Assembly: GCA_001414345.1 (NCBI GenBank)
Contig: LLCB01000075.1
Span: 124,001 to 188,000 of the forward strand
Source of the DNA: Hymenoscyphus infarciens
Taxonomy: Eukaryota > Ascomycota > Leotiomycetes > Helotiales > Helotiaceae
Direction: 5' to 3'
DNA: 64,000 nt
Under the pieces are notes generated by a model. The model saw only the letters and a program-made list of their open reading frames with translations. It made no database searches and was not told the origin of the DNA. How positions within the stretch are numbered: the stretch's first letter is position 1; each line of letters begins with the position of its first letter. A program made the translations under genes and the position numbers. Shown here in pieces: positions 20,878-32,570 of the stretch.

Positions 20878-21780
20878 ATGTACGATCCTCGTGAGGGAGT
20901 TCCCACCTATTTTTCGCCTACCAAACTTGATCTTTTACTCCTTATTGATAGATACCACAGTGTATTACCTGATGACAGTACGGACCGAATTATTATCAGG
21001 ACCTCTCAAACTGAAGAAAATACGATAAAAAGGTTCAACGCAGCACTCTACAGTGTTCTTCCAGGGGTTGATGAGCTAGTTTTTAGACTTCTTTCATTGA
21101 AAAGGAACCAAAAAGAGAGAGCGGAATGGCACATTTTGCAAGCACAGCTGAATCAAATCATGCTAGAAACGGAAGCGCGTGTGGGGGGAAAGTTTGCCCA
21201 TGCTCAACCAATGCTTGAAGCGCCACCACTCCCTCAACTGGCATTACCAGGTCCAGCTCCTCACGAGCAGCAATATGTGGAGAGCGAACTTCAAACTCAG
21301 CATACAACGCAAACCATCAAACATCATTGCGATTTTTCTCAATCAACAACTGAGTATACAGCACCTAGTCCAGCCACCCAAGAGCAGCGGGCATTTGGTG
21401 ATGCGGGGCCATCTAATTACATGCCACCATCGCTTCCCAGAAATCCTCTTCCAACTCAGCACCACGATCATCGCGTACAGCCACCACCTCTATATCCGCG
21501 ACCTCCCATTCCGCCATCTCTATTTTCAACTCATCATGATGCTCCCCCGAGACAATCATCAGCTTTTCAACCTCCGCTACCTCCCTCGATTTATGCTCTG
21601 CCTCCACAACTTGCCTCCCATCCGAATCCACAATATCATCCCGAACAATTCCAATCTACCGTCTACCCAACACTACAACACCACCCTGAACAGCTCCAAC
21701 TAGCATCCCACCCAGCCCGGCAATATTATCCAGAGCAACTCGCTTCCCACACTCCGCAACTTCAAACCGGACAGCCTTAG
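20878..21780 (+). CDS. orphan family protein, member C (ends at in-frame TAG)
   Basis: Single exon of 300 residues to the first stop. The N-terminal 110 residues match members A and B: PTKLDLLLLIDRYHSV corresponds to LDLLLLTRRYNTS, and VDELVFRLLSLKRNQKERAEW corresponds to IDVLIFHLLRIRRHEQ. The rest is Pro/Gln/His-rich with tandem peptide repeats of the type QYHPEQLQLASHP. The same repeat resumes in the same frame immediately after the TAG at 21778-21780. So the protein either was longer before a nonsense change or is extended by readthrough (see 21781-22044). No localisation signal. Function unknown. Confidence 0.7.
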   Translation: MYDPREGVPTYFSPTKLDLLLLIDRYHSVLPDDSTDRIIIRTSQTEENTIKRFNAALYSVLPGVDELVFRLLSLKRNQKERAEWHILQAQLNQIMLETEARVGGKFAHAQPMLEAPPLPQLALPGPAPHEQQYVESELQTQHTTQTIKHHCDFSQSTTEYTAPSPATQEQRAFGDAGPSNYMPPSLPRNPLPTQHHDHRVQPPPLYPRPPIPPSLFSTHHDAPPRQSSAFQPPLPPSIYALPPQLASHPNPQYHPEQFQSTVYPTLQHHPEQLQLASHPARQYYPEQLASHTPQLQTGQP

Positions 21781-22044
21781 CTTTTGCAACTTGCCTATCA
21801 ATCCACTCCACAATACCACCCCCAGCAACTTCAGCTCTCACAATCGCACTCAGAGAACACATATGTCCAACAACAACCAAACGTGGAGTTTGATCAGGCT
21901 CTGGAGCAAGACCAAAACGAAGAGCTAAGGAAATCTGCACTAGAACAAACAGATGAAGACAAGCAGAGAGCTTTGGCAAAAGCTCGCGAAAAGGCTGCAC
22001 AAATGAGTAGAGATGCGAAAGATCCATTCTGCAGTGACCCATGA
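21781..22044 (+). other. in-frame C-terminal extension of member C beyond TAG
   Basis: 88 codons, counting the final TGA, follow the TAG in the same frame. They start with QLAYQSTPQYHPQQLQLSQSH, which continues the peptide repeat upstream of the stop, then give a charged helix (EQDQNEELRKSALEQ; DKQRALAKAREKAAQM). Composition is coding-like throughout. The TAG is followed by C, a context that can favour readthrough, but nothing else proves it. Confidence 0.55.
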
Positions 22045-23481
22045 GCCCTGGGAGTTCAAGAGAGGATTCCACTTGATTACTATACAAAGTAGGAAATGAG
22101 AAGCTCGAGATTGTTGAGAAGGGAGTTGTAGTTAGATGTGTTGTTTAGGTACAACTTTCATCCCAAATTTAGTCACATGTGAAGAGCGCCATTAGTTTGA
22201 ACGCCATCTTTGTCCCAGTCTACTATTGCGCAATTGTGGTGTTTACCCTTTGAGTTTTCCTTTGGAAACTGTCCAAAGTACGCATCTTGAACGCACAACG
22301 CACCAAACTCCAAAAACGACCAAGTACCAAATAGAAACTTGTCAAACGCAAAAAGAGGTCTAAATGCACTAGGGAATTTTCTCAGCTATTACTTAAATCG
22401 GCCTCGTCCTACCACACATCCCTACTACTTTTTCTTTTCATCCTTGTAATATTGCTCCTTCTCTTGCTTGTTTAGGTAAGAAGTGGGAGGGTGGGTTAGA
22501 GAAATATATTTGCTTCGCGAGGCTAGAGGGTCACATTAAGATGTGGCTATAAATTATTTAGTAGCTTATGTGGCCCCCACCAACCCCCTTCTTTTCTTCA
22601 CTACGTGAATCAGAGATCGGAAATCGCAAAACCCAAGGTAGCACTTTTTATAGGCAGGAAATAGGATAATCTCACTAATACTTCACCCCCCCTCTCTTCT
22701 GCTATCTTAAGCCTCCGAGTTTGGTGGAAACTTCCTCCATTAGGTAGCAAGTGTTTCGCGAGTCCCTAATTCATCGCGTATCTGCTTTAAGACGTGTATT
22801 TGAAATACCAGTTAAATATAACAAAAGATAATCTCACCAGGCTTATTTAGAGCTTCAAAGGACATTGGAGTAATAGCAACGTGTTGATTCTAGGCTGCCT
22901 TGATCGTAACCTGGGAATCGGATCAGAAGGTGGGATACCTAACCGACCTGCATACCAAGAAAGCACCACAGACCAATCGATCTGTATCAAAGTTGTTGCC
23001 AGTACCGGCTTAATTGTCAGATAGTTACGACTCGAGTCACTCTGGTTGTACAGTGAATGTCGGTCAGTACGTTCTAGGAAGGAATCTCGTCCAAGGTGCT
23101 GGCTGGCCCGCTCTGGGGTAATAAATCCGCGCCAGCAACAAAAAAGCACTCTAGGAGCTCGATATATTCTATATCTACTGAAATTTTGCTATCGTTTGGT
23201 GTCGAGTTGCATGTATTGCTACATTTCGTGGGGTAGCCTATTACCTATTGCCAATGTCTTTCCACGCTGCTCGGAAATAACCTCGGAAATAACCTCGAGG
23301 AGTCGGGGTGGAGATAACCCATGTGGTCGGTCACGTGAGTAGGGAACTCCTGGCCTCTTCTATTTTCCGGCGATCCCCTCGGAAATAGTTCGCACGACAG
23401 ATAACAACCACATACTAGTATACAAAATCGTCCGCTATTCTTTATTCATCAGCTTGGAGCAGAACTCAATTGCACTACGAT
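22045..23481. other. long intergenic region upstream of second Zn2Cys6 regulator
   Basis: No gene recognised in 1.4 kb. A direct repeat of TCGGAAATAACC occurs at 23270 and 23282 with a related CTCGGAAATAG at 23378, possibly regulator sites. CACGTG is at 23332. Confidence 0.45.
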
Positions 23482-25670
23482 ATGGAGAATACAACAACGC
23501 CGCAGGACACAGCGATGACCAACACACCGAAGTCATCGCCGCTCCCGCTTGGAGGACTCGGAGTAAATCGTGAACGATTGAGGCAAAGGAAACAACGGCG
23601 GGTGACTTCATGTTTTCCATGCCGAGATAGAAAGGTGAAATGCGACAAAGGACACCCGTGTGATACATGCAAGGAGAGAAAGCATCCCGAATTATGTACA
23701 TATGACCGTGTTCCGAGCAACGCGTCTATTATTCAGATGGTTTCCCATGCTTCTCCGCGTCTTCCTCCGAATGGCCATAGGAACACAACTCCATCCTTGA
23801 AATCGCCAGTAATATTCCCTAGAAGTATCGACAGCAGCAGAAATAATGTAAGAGACTCTCCGGCGTCTCCAACTGTTGCTCGACCACCTTTTCTTGGGGA
23901 CAAGGCAATTCCATCCATTGCCCGGGCAGAATCCAATGGCTCTGGCGCCTCTACCGGAAGAACAGAGAATGCAGAGGGGGGATTGTTGCCAATTTTAGGC
24001 ATTAGAGAGTCAAGTATACCAGCAGACCCGTTCTCAATCATCATGGTGGGGCCGAAGAAAATTCATGAAGGGCTGCCAGCTGATCGAGTCATCATCAAGT
24101 GAGTAAATTAGTGGGTTCTTCTTTCAAATGCTAACTGTCATGACTCTAGGCTTTTTGAGAATTATAAAACTCAGGTCCACAATTTTACCCCCATCCTCTC
24201 GGATATCAAGAAGTTTGAAAAGCAGGTATACACCTTCATTGACCAAAGAGGCATTTTGAGAAAACCCGGTCTATTGCCACTTGAGCTTCCCATTCCATGG
24301 CTGGGTCTTTTGTATGCTATACTGGCTTCGGGTAGCCATTTCAAGGATGTTTCGCACGTTGAGCGAACCTCTGAATCCGACAAATACCTACGATACAGCT
24401 TTCAATGTCTGAGATCTACTGATTTCTTGATGGAACCCACTATCGAGTGTTTGGAAACACTCCTAGTTCTGGGAAACGTCTTGCAAAATTCCTTGAAACC
24501 ACAGGCAGCCTGGATCTTACTTGGCACGACATCTAGGATAGCCCAGAGTCTTGGAGTCCACCGCAAGCCCATAGTTGAGGGTCAGCTATCCCGGGATAAC
24601 AAACTCTGGTTGGTGTTCTTTCATACCGTCCCCTCAAGACATTTATTCTAACTACAACAGGCTCTCGGTCATCTGGCAAGACACCCTCCTATCCCTAAGT
24701 TTTGACAGATTACCAACAAGTATGGAAGTTCCAGACTGCCTATTATCTGCTACGAGTGCATCGGGCCTGAGCTATGTGGATGCCATGTACTCTTTACTAG
24801 TATCCGCTCATCGTGGTTTCAGTATCAAATCAAATGGTACCCCGGCTTTCGAAGAAGTGCTTGATATTATTAAATCCATATCGGCAATTCAAGAGAAGGC
24901 GCAGCCCCATCTTCGCTCAAGTGAGGACTGTGAGACAATCCAACAACGTTGCGAGCATTATGCCCTACAGTTGCATACCTCTTTTGTTGCCGGATGGCTG
25001 TCAACAAGAGCTTTCCGCCGCCCTGAGACCGCACAAGATCAAGATCAATATCGATCGCGCTCCGAGCTTGCTCAGTCCGGCATCCGGTGTCTTATCCGCA
25101 GTCTTGAAGCATACTTGAAGTTATGTCCGATTTCTCTTCAAGCATCTCGTTCGTGGGCGCTCATACACAATGGCCTCAGCTCAGCACTCGTGCTAGGCCT
25201 CATAAACGAGTCCAGATCGAATCCGGAAGTTCGAAGTCTCCAAAATGCGCTCATTCAGACGTTAGGTAATGGTTTCGACGATCCGGGCTCAAAGGATGAT
25301 CAAAACGGAGTTGTGTTCCTATCGCCGCAACATGGCCGCGCCCTAGGAGCTTTGGAAAATCTCTACAATGAGCATATTTCGAAGCCAGAACAACCACCAA
25401 TTTCACAAGGTGACCCATCTTCAAATCAGCCAGCGGATATTCCTCCAGTATCGAGCGATGGACTTGGTGAGCAGTCTTTGGCAGGGGAAAATCTCCTCAC
25501 ACGCCCAATTGACCCGACAGCCTTCCTCGGGTTTTCGGATATGTGTCCAATGGAAATATTTGACTCAATAATCTGGGGTTAGTCATAGCACGAATTGAAA
25601 TACTAACTTCCCTTACGTAGATTTCAATCTTGATCTAGATGGTTTCTCGCATACCCACTCCGGTGCATGA
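23482..25670 (+). CDS. Zn2Cys6 transcription factor with Fungal_trans domain
   Basis: Four exons: 23482-24098, 24150-24608, 24661-25577 and 25621-25670, with introns of 51, 52 and 43 nt, each having CTAAC-type branch sites; 680 residues. The zinc cluster at about residues 44-72 reads CFPCRDRKVKCDKGHPCDTC, with the sixth Cys eight residues later (KERKHPELC). The middle homology region has family hallmarks: LLYAILASGSHF, YSFQCLRSTDFL, LEALLVLGNVLQNSL-like text, ARIAQSLGVHR-like text, and W-L-S-V-I-W-Q-D-T-L-L-S-L across the second intron. This is the PF04082 type, a nuclear regulator. The last small exon adds DFNLDLDGFSH before the stop; without splicing, the protein would stop at 25582. It lies beside the broken UbiA gene, possibly a former cluster regulator. 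Confidence 0.88.
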
Positions 25671-26387
25671 TGTCAATCTTCGACATGTGAAATGAATCCG
25701 AGAGCAAGTAACTCCGAGGGCAACTATCTCCGAGGTCAAAACTTGTCTCGGAGATATGGTTTTTTCCCCAACTAATGTCAAAGAAATGAGCGAAAGAGGC
25801 GTGTAAGATAATGCATGTTTGTTGAACAGATCCGACGTATCCAATTGAAGAAAAAGTCCTTTGTATTTCAGAATCTCAGGTGCTCACAATGATTCTGTCG
25901 TCTCCCAGGTCTGGCTTTTTTCCTACTCGAAAATTTGAAACCTCTGAAAATATACGACAAAAAACCCTAGCTCGACCTAGCGTTTTCCAGCATTATCCAA
26001 CGATGGACAAGCTTTCAATTTTCGTCGTCGTGATCTGGAATGTTCGGCTCGCTTTTTTTGGATATATTTTCGCAAAAATTTTCGGAGGTCATGAAACCAC
26101 CCCTGGCATCATGATTCTCGACACTTCGGAGATACTTACGAAGGAGAGCGCCTCCTGGATAAATACCTACTTATCAGTCGAAACTGATTATTTCAAACCT
26201 ATCTCATCATGAATTCATCCACCAAAATCTTCGAGCAAGCAGGTTATTTGTCTCAAATTGCCTCTAACTAACCTTCAAGAGCAAACTTCGTTGTACAGTA
26301 TGCCCCGGCTCCTGGTTCCTTCAGCGATTCCTCCAGAAGATCCTAGGAAGACGACGATAAAAAAAATCTATTGTCTATCCTGAGAGC
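25671..26387. other. spacer before UbiA relic
   Basis: Contains a 110-codon frame (25880-26212) with membrane-like VVVIWNVRLAFFGYIFAKIF. It may be a decayed N-terminal part of the next gene or chance. Otherwise nothing seen. Confidence 0.35.
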
Positions 26388-27119
26388 TTCTTTGGAATCC
26401 TGTCCGCTCTCTCTAGCTCGCTCCTAACCACTAACCCCTATCCCTCTCTTCTTAATACCCTCTACCGTCTCCCCCAAGTTCTCCTCTGGAACTGGCTAAG
26501 CGTCCTTCTCTTCGGCATTGCCAACCAGCGTCTCCCTAACTCCGTCCTCGAAGATTCGCTCAATAAACTCTGGCGACCCCTCCCATCTAATCGCCTCACG
26601 CCCCGTCGTCTCCTTCTAGCCGTTGTCCCCGTAACCTTTCTCGCCTCCTGCATTTTAGGTGGTATGCCTGAAATTGTAGGTATGATAGTTTTTGGATGTG
26701 CAATGATCTTGGAGGGGCCGACGAGAACTACAACATTCGCAAATTAATTAACGCTCTCGGGTTCATGTGCTAGAGCTCTAGGTCTTTGAAGGTTTCCATC
26801 GGAGCTGAGTATGAGTTAAGTGTACAAGCAATACCTTGGATCTCCATCATAGGCATGATGGTTTTCTCGACACTCTCGATGCAAGATATGCCTGATATCC
26901 CAGGAGACTTACTTCGGAGACGAAAAACGTTACCTTTGGTTCATGGGGGAAGGCTTTGCACGGTGGGCAATTGCAATACCGGTTGTAGTTTGGTCGTTTA
27001 TATGTCTCTTGTTCTGGGAATTAGAGAGCGTCGCTTCTTTAGCATTGGTGGGACATGGTATTTGGCTAGCGTTTCGAGTACTTGCATTTAGGAATGTCGA
27101 GTCAGATAAATTCTCTTAG
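26388..27119 (+). pseudogene. UbiA-family prenyltransferase relic
   Basis: Similarity to fungal UbiA-type membrane prenyltransferases continues through three frames. Segment 1 has ESFFGILSALSSSLL, LPQVLLWNWLSVLLFGIANQ and the first polar motif NQRLPNSVLEDSLNKLWRP. Segment 2 has NDLGGADENYNIRKLINALGFMC followed by an in-frame TAG. Segment 3 has LSVQAIPWISIIG and the second Asp motif MQDMPDIPGD-LLRRRKTLPL. A one-base gain in the G run near 26948 then shifts to FARWAIAIPVVVWSFI and ends at TAG 27117. At least two frameshifts and one nonsense codon are therefore present. An intact enzyme would transfer prenyl groups in the membrane, often in meroterpenoid pathways; here it is dead. Confidence 0.8.
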
Positions 27120-28511
27120 AAATTGTAGTGTGCGTGGACTGTTAGTCTTTACCTCCTGCCCGTATTCAAGGATTACAAAGTATTGAGTGGATTTGGCGGG
27201 GAAGTCTTAGAGCTGGTGTATAATACTTCTTGAGGAGCTTATCTTTTGAATAGTTATTTAGAGCCATAGAAGCCATGTTAATTCTTATTTCAGCTCATGG
27301 GACAATGGATAGTCAACGTTTCGTAACCCCACCCCGACCCACCTAAAAGCCAGGTAATTTGTTCCAATAAGAAATCTAAATGGAGAATTCTCTCGAGAGT
27401 ACTCCGTTCATTACTCCATTAGTTCCCTGTTACCTATATAATTTAGAATAAAAGTATCATGTCAAAAACTTCATTACCGTCAAGGCACGAAGAAATACAC
27501 AGGTACCAAGTGCTACTACACAGATAACCCAGGTTCATTTCATGATACAAAGCCTATCGTTAGATTGAGCTTTCTATATGAGTTCAACTTACCGTGAATG
27601 CCCAAGTACTCTTGGTATGCCATATTTTAATATTTTGGCTAAAAATTTTAAGAGTTTTCTCCCCTTTTCTATTCTCCCTTTTCGCTTAGATACATTGAGA
27701 CCTCCAGTTTCGAAGCGTATCATTAAAACCGGTAGTAGGTTGGGGATATCTATAATCTTCTCCAATAAAGCAATATCGTCCTTCAACCTCCTCCAAACAT
27801 ATACCCTCCTTTCCCTCTTGATGTAAAAGCATAGATCCCATCCTCTTATTTGACTCATACCTCAACCAAAATCATCGCCCTAGCTATCCCTTTGTTCTCG
27901 CAGTCCACCTCCTCCCACGCGCAAAACGAAGGAACGTTTTCATCTGTTTCCTCAGAGAGACAAAAAGAGATGGGGTGGTTGTGGTTGCTGCTGCTTGTAT
28001 TCAAGGGAAGCTAGAGATTGGCTTTCATAAAACAAACTGGTGCTCTGGGTGGTGTGATTTAGGCTGTGGGACCTCGGGGGGCATTGTAAGAGGGCCAGAT
28101 ATTTGAACTTCGTGTACTTCAGGTGGGTGGGCTAGAAGAAAAGGAGCCCTGATATCTCTGGTAACGGTAGCGGGAATGAGATGTAGGCTAATATTTCCAT
28201 GAAACTTAAAAATACAACCCAAAACTAACACAACATCATTTGAAGGACTCTGGTTGGAAGTAATAGAGTTCAGATGTGAAGCTAAAACCGAATGTAGACC
28301 CAATAAGGCCTAACCCCCCTTTTGGTTTTTTATACACCGGTAGAATATCCCATTACCTCGTTAGACTCACTTTCCTTTTTTCTTCGTAGTCCTCCTTCCG
28401 CGAGTAAATACAAGGAACGTTGTTAACAGCTTCTTTAGGACGGCAAAGAATGATGGTGGTAATTGTTATTTGGTCTCTATAGACAGTCTTGGGTGAACTG
28501 GGTTTAGTATA
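27120..28511. other. intergenic, low coding signal
   Basis: Two frames of about 90 codons (27589-27858 and 28025-28303, both minus) show no recognisable similarity. The right part flanks the MITE. Confidence 0.4.
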
Positions 28512-29031
28512 TTCAGTGTGGTCGATAGTATTTGGAATATTATACCACCACGATATATTGTTAGAAACCCTCTTTAATACGCACTCTTTATACCATTTAA
28601 ATGCCACGATATCCAACAATATTATCCTTTATATTATTAGTATTTTAATCGATATTATGATAATATCGCGATACTACTAAGTACGCTAAGGGCTTTGAAT
28701 TCTTATTTAATTTTAAGTAATTCTTTTTTATAAAAATAGAGTACTTTAAATATAAAGAAGTAATATTAGTCTTATAATACTCTAAGTGTTAGAAATTGTT
28801 ATATATTAAGAAGAAAGACTTAAGTAGAAACTGCTCTATATACTAAGCTTAATTAGTATACTTTAAGTGGGGTTTTAGGTACACGAGTTATTAAATTATA
28901 TACTATATAATATCGCGAGATTACTATAGTATTACGACGAAAACTACTACGTACTATAAGAATATTATGATAATATATAATTCGAAAATACTATAGTATT
29001 TTATCACGATAATACTATCGACTACACTGGG
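28512..29031. mobile_element. 520-bp AT-rich MITE with TA target duplication (Tc1/mariner-like)
   Basis: Terminal inverted repeats of 21 bp: the left starts TTCAGTGTGGTCGATAGTAT and the right, read inwards, starts CCCAGTGTAGTCGATAGTAT. The differences are C-to-T or G-to-A transitions, as expected from RIP. The element is flanked by TA on both sides (28510-28511 and 29032-29033). The interior is extremely AT-rich with many short TATTATGATAAT-type palindromes and no coding capacity. The right end lies inside the 3' coding end of the minus-strand homeobox gene. Confidence 0.75.
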
Positions 29032-31274
29032 TATGTTACTTGGTGGGGCAGGTTCCGGGACACTGTATGCTGCTAATTTCAGGTCGTTGACTGGAGTTCC
29101 AGGAATCTCATTGTTCGCAGCCTCTTTAGGCACCTCTATAGACTGTAAAACCGGCGTGGAAGGCTCAAGTGGCAAACGACGATTAGTCTGGAATTTTGTT
29201 TGAAACCTTGTCAGATACATTGTTCCAGTTTTTTGGACATTCAAAATACTTGTTGAATTTCATTTCCCTCATATCCTGCAAATAGTTGCTGTTAAAGTCA
29301 TCCAAGTTTGAAAAACGGGCATTTTCGATCCATCGGTATATTTCGGTATCTTCCTTATTTTGCCTTTTCTTCGCTTGGATGTCAAGAAACCAGTGGTACT
29401 TGATGTGAGAAAGACGGCTATCCCAGCGCCTATTTTCCCGCAGTAACCGCATTGCCACAAACTATATTTTAAATGGATGTTAAGCTTCAGCCCCCAAACA
29501 TCAAGATTGTCTTCGAGCGAATGGATTTGATTGTCGGGAATCCCATGACTCTTTTACCAAATGGTTCGTGAGGGCAAATCTAGATCTAAATGCAGGAGGT
29601 GGGAAAGAATTGCACGAGCTCATAGAGTGCGAATCACGGTAGTGGCGGAAATCAGCTCGAGATTCATGGCAGGTTTTGAACAAGCACCTCCGTCCTTGCT
29701 CGCGTGGAAATGCAGAGCCTAGCAGGCAAAAACAACTCTGTTGGAAGTCGCAATGATGTTTGGTTTCGTGTTCTTCCCAATCTTTCGTGTGTTTGAATAT
29801 CTCATCGCAGTAGGTACATTGAAAAGACATGCCAGAACATATTTCTTTGTGATTTCCATGATTTTTGGAATGAACAATAGCTTTGTTGTCAGCCAAAACA
29901 CGTTCGTTCACAAGGTTACCAGTTTCGTCGTGTTTGTAACGTGGACGCCAAGGAGGGCTTCTGGGGGCTGTTTCATTTGAGGCGGTGTTCATTCTTTTCT
30001 GGCGTCTGTTCCTTTTCGTCCGGAGTCGGGAAGTACTAGAGGAGATGGAACATGCGACACTAGAGTAGGTTTGTTGCTTCGCTGTAGAGGGCAACAGAAC
30101 ATGACTCCGATTCCGATGCTTGATCAAGCCTTCGCAAGGTTTTGGGTGGGTTTCTCACGACAGCTGGATTGTAAGACTGCTCGTATGCTCGTCTTACACT
30201 CGCATTGGGAACAGCCTCTTCGGGTGATTTGAGAAATTCCTCAACCGAAGAATATGAAGATTTACTCCTTAGACTTCGAGTGATGTTTGCTTTGGAAATC
30301 GGCGAAGGTGACCTTCTGGTAGCTATGATATTTTCATCTTTGAGAATATTGGTCACTAGATCTGGGTTTGAAGCAGCTATCGACGAATCAGCACATGCAG
30401 AGATATAGTGGAAGCTTGGAAACAGTACCAGTTATATTTTCAATGGCTGAATTTTGACGGCACATCCTGTATTGGAGGAACGTTGGAGATCCCTGCACTC
30501 TCACCATGCCAACAACTTCTTTTCCCGGCGACTTAGCAAGTTCCTTATTTAATTTGCGTTTCCTGTTATTTATGAGACTTTGAACCTGGCTTTCTTTAAG
30601 GTCATGGGCTCTCGCATAATCAGCTTTGTCCTTCTTTTTCGGCTCTGGGTGACTTGTTATCCATAATTCAAAATCTTCTTTCTCTTCTTTGGCATAGTCT
30701 CTTCGACGGGATCCTTGAACCAGATTGCTATGCTCCAATACGAGTCCATTTCCGTGTTCAGCACGATCGTTGGGCAAGGGAAGCAAAGGTTCGAAAGTTA
30801 TAGCTGTGCTATCTCCAACCAGCGGCCCGACTTGGGCAGTTGTGAAGAGTTGATCTGACGCAAATGGAGTAGGAAAGGATTCAAGCTGTAGATCAGTGTT
30901 AGTAAAGTGCATTACCTTTATAAATAACGTTCTTAGCTAACGAATTTCCAACTCACGTGTAAGAGGTCAAGTGACATATCTGGAAACATCATGGTATTTG
31001 GGTCTTCTACCTGCCATCCAGGCTCATTCATAGGAAGGGAAGTATCTTCCAGAAGACCGATAAGAGTTTCATCGAGGGGTTCAGGTCCATTCAATAAAGT
31101 ATGTACATGTAATGCCTCAAAATGGACAGCTTGAAGCTTTTCGCAGAAACAAAACGATGCATCATTAGCAAATCCAGGGTTGTCAAGACTTTGGCAATGG
31201 TGACACAATTCATTGCACCCCAAGCAGAAAGCTTTGTCCATGACAGCGATCGATCCGGATTCATTGACTTTCAT
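28954..31274 (-). CDS. homeobox plus C2H2 zinc finger transcription factor
   Basis: Multi-exon minus-strand gene from ATG 31274. Supported introns are 30886-30956, 30377-30428, 29462-29557 and 29207-29249. One more junction, near 30127-30200, where the frame changes, is not resolved and could be an intron or a frameshift. The N-terminus is Cys-rich (FCLGCNELCHHC). A divergent homeodomain covers about residues 164-218 and ends VQSLINNRKRKL, keeping the helix-3 Asn and Arg. A C2H2 finger follows (FQCTYCDEIFKHTKDWEEHETKHH), then a second Cys/His segment and a charged C-terminal region. This architecture is annotated in many filamentous fungi as homeobox and C2H2 transcription factor; it acts in the nucleus. 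The MITE at 28512-29031 provides the present last ~25 codons and the stop. Confidence 0.72.
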
Positions 31275-31668
31275 GTTCGAAGTTTGGCGGTCAATCTTAG
31301 GTCTGGTTTTCTTAACCCAGCCTTACATTGAAATCAGCATGAATGCCTAGATTCCTGAATCCGATCAAAGCTATTCAGGCCAGTATCAGTCAACATCACA
31401 AGTACGTAAGCAAGACCTCCTGCCATTGGACAGTAGAAATCCGTTGTTTATATATCAGGTTGCAATTCAGGCAACGGATTTTAAGATAAATATGATGAAT
31501 TTCTGTCTTCAAGTGGGTACAAGTAAGAATGAATCGTTCAAGGCGTGGAATATGTGTAACCATGGAAGAGGATTATATACTATAGCATTCAACGCGAAAA
31601 TTCAAAACAGCATTTTCCCTTTCGAATAGGAAATTGACTCTACTAGTGCTCTGGATTCCGTTGTATGC
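31275..31668. other. upstream region of homeobox gene
   Basis: No gene seen. Divergent spacer towards the small gene at 31669. Confidence 0.4.
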
Positions 31669-32030
31669 ATGGAAATTACTAGTAACTTAACAAATATACA
31701 AGTACTGAAGCATCCAACTCCCCTCCCAAAACCAACAACTAACCCTACAACCGGTGTCTCTATCACCAGAAGCCATCATCGCCCCCCTCTTCGGACTCCT
31801 AGGCCTCTTCACATGCCTCACCAAACTCATCTACCCCCATTACTCCGCGAAAAATCCAGGTAACCACACAAACTCCAAGTTTGCATGATAACAACTACTA
31901 ACTATCCATAGAAGATGACCTGGAACCGCTCTCCTCTCTCAGAGTACTAACCATCTCTTTCGATGCAAGTGGAAAGGACAGCGCAATACAAAAACCACCG
32001 CCTGTGCGACTAGCATCCTTCAGGTCATAA
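31669..32030 (+). CDS. possible small single-span membrane protein
   Basis: Two exons are clear: 31770-31859 and 31912-32030, joined over a 52-nt intron with TACTAAC branch site. They encode AIIAPLFGLLGLFTCLTKLIY, a good membrane span, then a polar tail ending VRLASFRS. The second exon has no ATG of its own. A start at ATG 31669 through a 13-nt first exon and an 88-nt intron (31682-31769, GTAACT donor, CTAAC branch) would give about 73 residues. The start is therefore tentative. Unknown family. Confidence 0.35.
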
Positions 32031-32570
32031 ACAAATTAGAGTAGGATTTTTGGCCAAGAACGGTGGTCAAATGAAATAGCGAAAACGAAGCAAGATAGAA
32101 TGCAAAAAACAGGCCCACCAGATGCGTAATTCTCTTTTCCGCTAGGAATAGAATGCGGAATGCAGTGTCAAATGGAGATTGTTTAAGATTGTACCCGCCT
32201 GTGAACAACACTTCGTTTGTATCTTGACTCTGATGCTTTCACCTCTCAATGACTACCCAAAAAGGCTTTGGTTATAAATAGGGCGGCACTTGTTTTAGTG
32301 CTATTTGAGGTGGTCCATTTTAGGGCTTTTTAGTACAGCATACCGCAAAGCTTATTGTGACATAATTATATCAACACCAAGCAGTTGAATGTGACGATAA
32401 TAATACCCCACATAGCACCAAAGGTAAACTGACGAAAGAATCGCAACCAGTAAAACGATAAATCTTAAGTTCTTTGCTTTGGTATAATAATAAGAGGAAC
32501 TTCCTTCACTCAATTCATTCAAAGCACAAGAACAACATTAATCATCAACGATACAATACGAACACCAAAA
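32031..32570. other. spacer upstream of ATPase relic
   Basis: No gene seen; AT-leaning. The last 60 bases (A-rich, with ACACCAAAA before the ATG) look like a fungal leader. Confidence 0.45.
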
